A stretch of 6,572 bases of DNA, taken from contig PXEI01000262.1 of NCBI GenBank assembly GCA_003564775.1, positions 1 to 6,572 of the forward strand, written 5' to 3'. Of this stretch, positions 5,264-6,572 are shown piece by piece. This stretch comes from Spirochaetaceae bacterium. GTDB lineage: Bacteria; Spirochaetota; Spirochaetia; DSM-27196; SLAA01. Position numbers and translations under genes: made by a program. Under the pieces are notes generated by a model. That model had not been told where the DNA came from. It worked only from the letters and a program-made list of their open reading frames with translations, and made no database searches. Each line of letters opens with the position of its first letter. Positions within the stretch are counted from its first letter, which is position 1.

Positions 5264-6418
5264 TTAGTTCTTGTCACCGGCCGCAAGGCTTGTCGCAACC
5301 ACCTGGCCCTCGTAGGTAACCAGCGTTGCCGCTACAATCTCGTCCTCGCGGTTTATCTCAAGTGCGCCCTCTTTGTTGCGAAGGGCCTTGAGAAAGGTAG
5401 TTATGTTCTTTGAGTAGAGTCGACCTGCGGTGAAAGCAAGTTGGGATGCAATATTCTCGGGGCCGATAATGCTGACGCCTTTGTGCATGACCGTCTCACC
5501 TACCTTGGTGAGTTCACAGTTGCCTCCACGCTCGGCAGCAAGGTCAATAATCACCGAACCGGTACTCATCCCTTCAACCATCTCGGTTGTTATGAGGCGT
5601 GGGGCCGGCTTTCCGGGGATCGATGCAGTAGTGATAACCGCGTCGGTCTCGGCAAGGACGGTTGCCATGAGCTCTCGCTGTTTGCGGTAGAACTCCTCAC
5701 CCATCTCTTTGGCGTAACCTCCGGAGCTTTCGGCCGACTCTGTCTCCAGCTCCATCTCTACAAACTTGGCACCAAGACTCTGCACCTGCTCCTTCACAGC
5801 GGGACGCACGTCGTAGGCACTCACCACCGCACCAAGTCGCTTGGCGGTTGCAATCGCCTGGAGTCCAGCAACCCCAACGCCAACCACAAACACCTTGGCC
5901 GGGACAATGGTTCCGGCTGCGGTCATCATCATGGGAAAAAGCCGTGGAAGCCGATCCGCGGCTATGAGCGCCGCCTTGTATCCGGCAAGGTTTGCAGTAG
6001 AGGACAGGACGTCCATGGACTGGGCGCGTGTGATCCGCGGCAACAGCTCCAGTGAGAATGAACTCACACCACGCTTGGCCATGGCCTGGAAAAGTTCGGC
6101 GTTGGCGTAGGGCTCCATCAGGCCAATGACTACTGCGTTTTCTTTCAGCTTAGATATCTGTTGAGCGGCGTGTTCAGAATCCGCAGCTGCGAAACGAACC
6201 GTCAGCAGTACATCACTGCGTTGGAGAACGCTGTCAGCGTCCTTGACGATCTCGGCGCCACGGTCAATATACTCCTGGTCGGGATACCCTGCGCTTTCGC
6301 CAGCACCGCTCTCTACCAGAACTTCGGCGCCTGCCTTTATCTCGGTCGCTGCGTCACTGGGAACCAGCGCGACCCTCCGTTCTCCCCTGGCGGTTTCTTT
6401 CCGCACTCCGATTATCAT
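5264..6418 (-). CDS. pntAA: NAD(P)+ transhydrogenase subunit alpha, NAD(H)-binding part (PntAA)
   Basis: This 384-residue soluble domain I protein resembles Rhodospirillum PntAA and the N-terminal part of E. coli PntA. It begins MIIGVRKETARGERRVAL, the standard start of the alanine dehydrogenase/PNT N-terminal domain. The conserved RAQSMD (131-136) forms part of the nucleotide site. The Rossmann fold has GVGVAG (180-185) with D203 of AYDVRP ending the second strand, as expected for NAD(H) rather than NADP(H). The mobile loop includes SSGGYAKEMGEEF (231-243), with Y235 at the position of the loop tyrosine. IDLAAERGGNCE (291-302) and GPENIASQLAF (319-329) are also typical. It binds NADH peripherally on the membrane dII and feeds hydride to PntB. 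ATG 6418 has a clean ribosome-binding site (GGAGG, minus strand 6430-6426, 7 bases away). It is the first gene of the pnt operon. Confidence 0.96.
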   Translation of the reverse strand: MIIGVRKETARGERRVALVPSDAATEIKAGAEVLVESGAGESAGYPDQEYIDRGAEIVKDADSVLQRSDVLLTVRFAAADSEHAAQQISKLKENAVVIGLMEPYANAELFQAMAKRGVSSFSLELLPRITRAQSMDVLSSTANLAGYKAALIAADRLPRLFPMMMTAAGTIVPAKVFVVGVGVAGLQAIATAKRLGAVVSAYDVRPAVKEQVQSLGAKFVEMELETESAESSGGYAKEMGEEFYRKQRELMATVLAETDAVITTASIPGKPAPRLITTEMVEGMSTGSVIIDLAAERGGNCELTKVGETVMHKGVSIIGPENIASQLAFTAGRLYSKNITTFLKALRNKEGALEINREDEIVAATLVTYEGQVVATSLAAGDKN

Positions 6419-6425
6419 GTTGCAT

Positions 6426-6430
6426 CCTCC
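6426..6430 (-). promoter_or_regulatory. Ribosome-binding site of pntAA
   Basis: GGAGG on the minus strand lies 7 bases before the ATG at 6418 and fixes this start. Confidence 0.8.
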
Positions 6431-6456
6431 AGCGTGTGGTCTAGCCCGGATTGCCG

Positions 6457-6486
6457 AGTATAGCAGCTGGGACTGTTCATCATCAA
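6457..6486 (-). promoter_or_regulatory. Candidate sigma70 promoter of the pntAA-pntAB-pntB operon
   Basis: On the minus strand TTGATG (6486-6481) is followed after 18 bp by TATACT (6462-6457). The -35 and -10 match consensus at four and five of six positions. Transcription would start near 6450, giving a leader of about 30 bases before the pntAA ATG. Confidence 0.45.
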
Positions 6487-6552
6487 TGCAATGTGACTAT
6501 TTTGTGTATTTGCATGTAAATATATCGATATTGGGTTATTTTACTGGCCAGT
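6486..6552. promoter_or_regulatory. AT-rich, palindrome-rich region upstream of pntAA
   Basis: Several symmetric elements crowd here: ATGCAA (6486-6491) inverted to TTGCAT (6510-6515), ATTTGCATGTAAAT (6508-6521, one mismatched pair), ATATCGATAT (6522-6531, perfect) and ACTGGCCAGT (6543-6552, perfect). They lie at and upstream of the proposed -35 box, where activators or repressors bind. No reading frame is convincing between 6419 and the right edge, so the 154 bp appear to be regulatory. No known consensus, such as the Rex site, is recognised. Confidence 0.35.
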
Positions 6553-6572
6553 TGGCCTAGAGCTCGTCATCC

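Noticed and set aside
5441..6055. 204-residue plus-strand ORF opposite pntAA
   Set aside because: It is antisense to the well-conserved pntAA, lacks family resemblance and has the low-information composition of a shadow frame.

Overview
The window reads as a stretch of ordinary bacterial chromosome with moderately GC-rich coding DNA. I see no rRNA, tRNA, CRISPR array, insertion sequence or phage gene. The organism cannot be named with certainty. A GAF/HD-GYP signalling protein, a three-subunit proton-translocating transhydrogenase (PntAA/PntAB/PntB) and a small ribbon-helix-helix protein with paired CxxC motifs together would fit a free-living spirochaete or a similar Gram-negative lineage. 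That is a weak inference from memory of such families, not a database result.

Left part (1-1790). A YiiM-like MOSC-domain protein enters from the left edge without its N-terminus and ends at 436. Two bases later begins a CobW/COG0523 GTPase, a likely metallochaperone, so the two are probably co-transcribed. The 3' end of this cobW-like gene runs 152 bp into the 3' end of a convergent yidD gene on the minus strand (membrane protein insertion efficiency factor). The overlap falls in the poorly conserved tails of both proteins.

Middle (1791-3548). A 96-residue protein combines an N-terminal ribbon-helix-helix DNA-binding fold with a C-terminal Cys/His module that looks able to bind metal. Its start lies only 29 bp from the most upstream possible yidD start. 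After a 135-bp intergenic region with a good sigma70-type promoter comes a 411-residue GAF + HD-GYP protein, a probable cyclic-di-GMP phosphodiesterase. A strong GC-rich hairpin sits between it and the convergent pnt operon.

Right part (3549-6572). The minus strand carries pntAA-pntAB-pntB, a tight operon for the membrane-bound NAD(P)+ transhydrogenase, which couples the proton gradient to hydride transfer between NADH and NADP+. Its 154-bp upstream region is AT-rich, holds a plausible promoter and several palindromes, and runs to the right edge without a gene.

The functional themes are metal handling (CobW, possibly the RHH/CxxC protein), membrane protein biogenesis (YidD), second-messenger signalling (HD-GYP) and redox/energy balance (Pnt). 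The least understood item is the RHH/CxxC protein close to a metallochaperone gene. Nothing here is clearly a new defence or mobile system.
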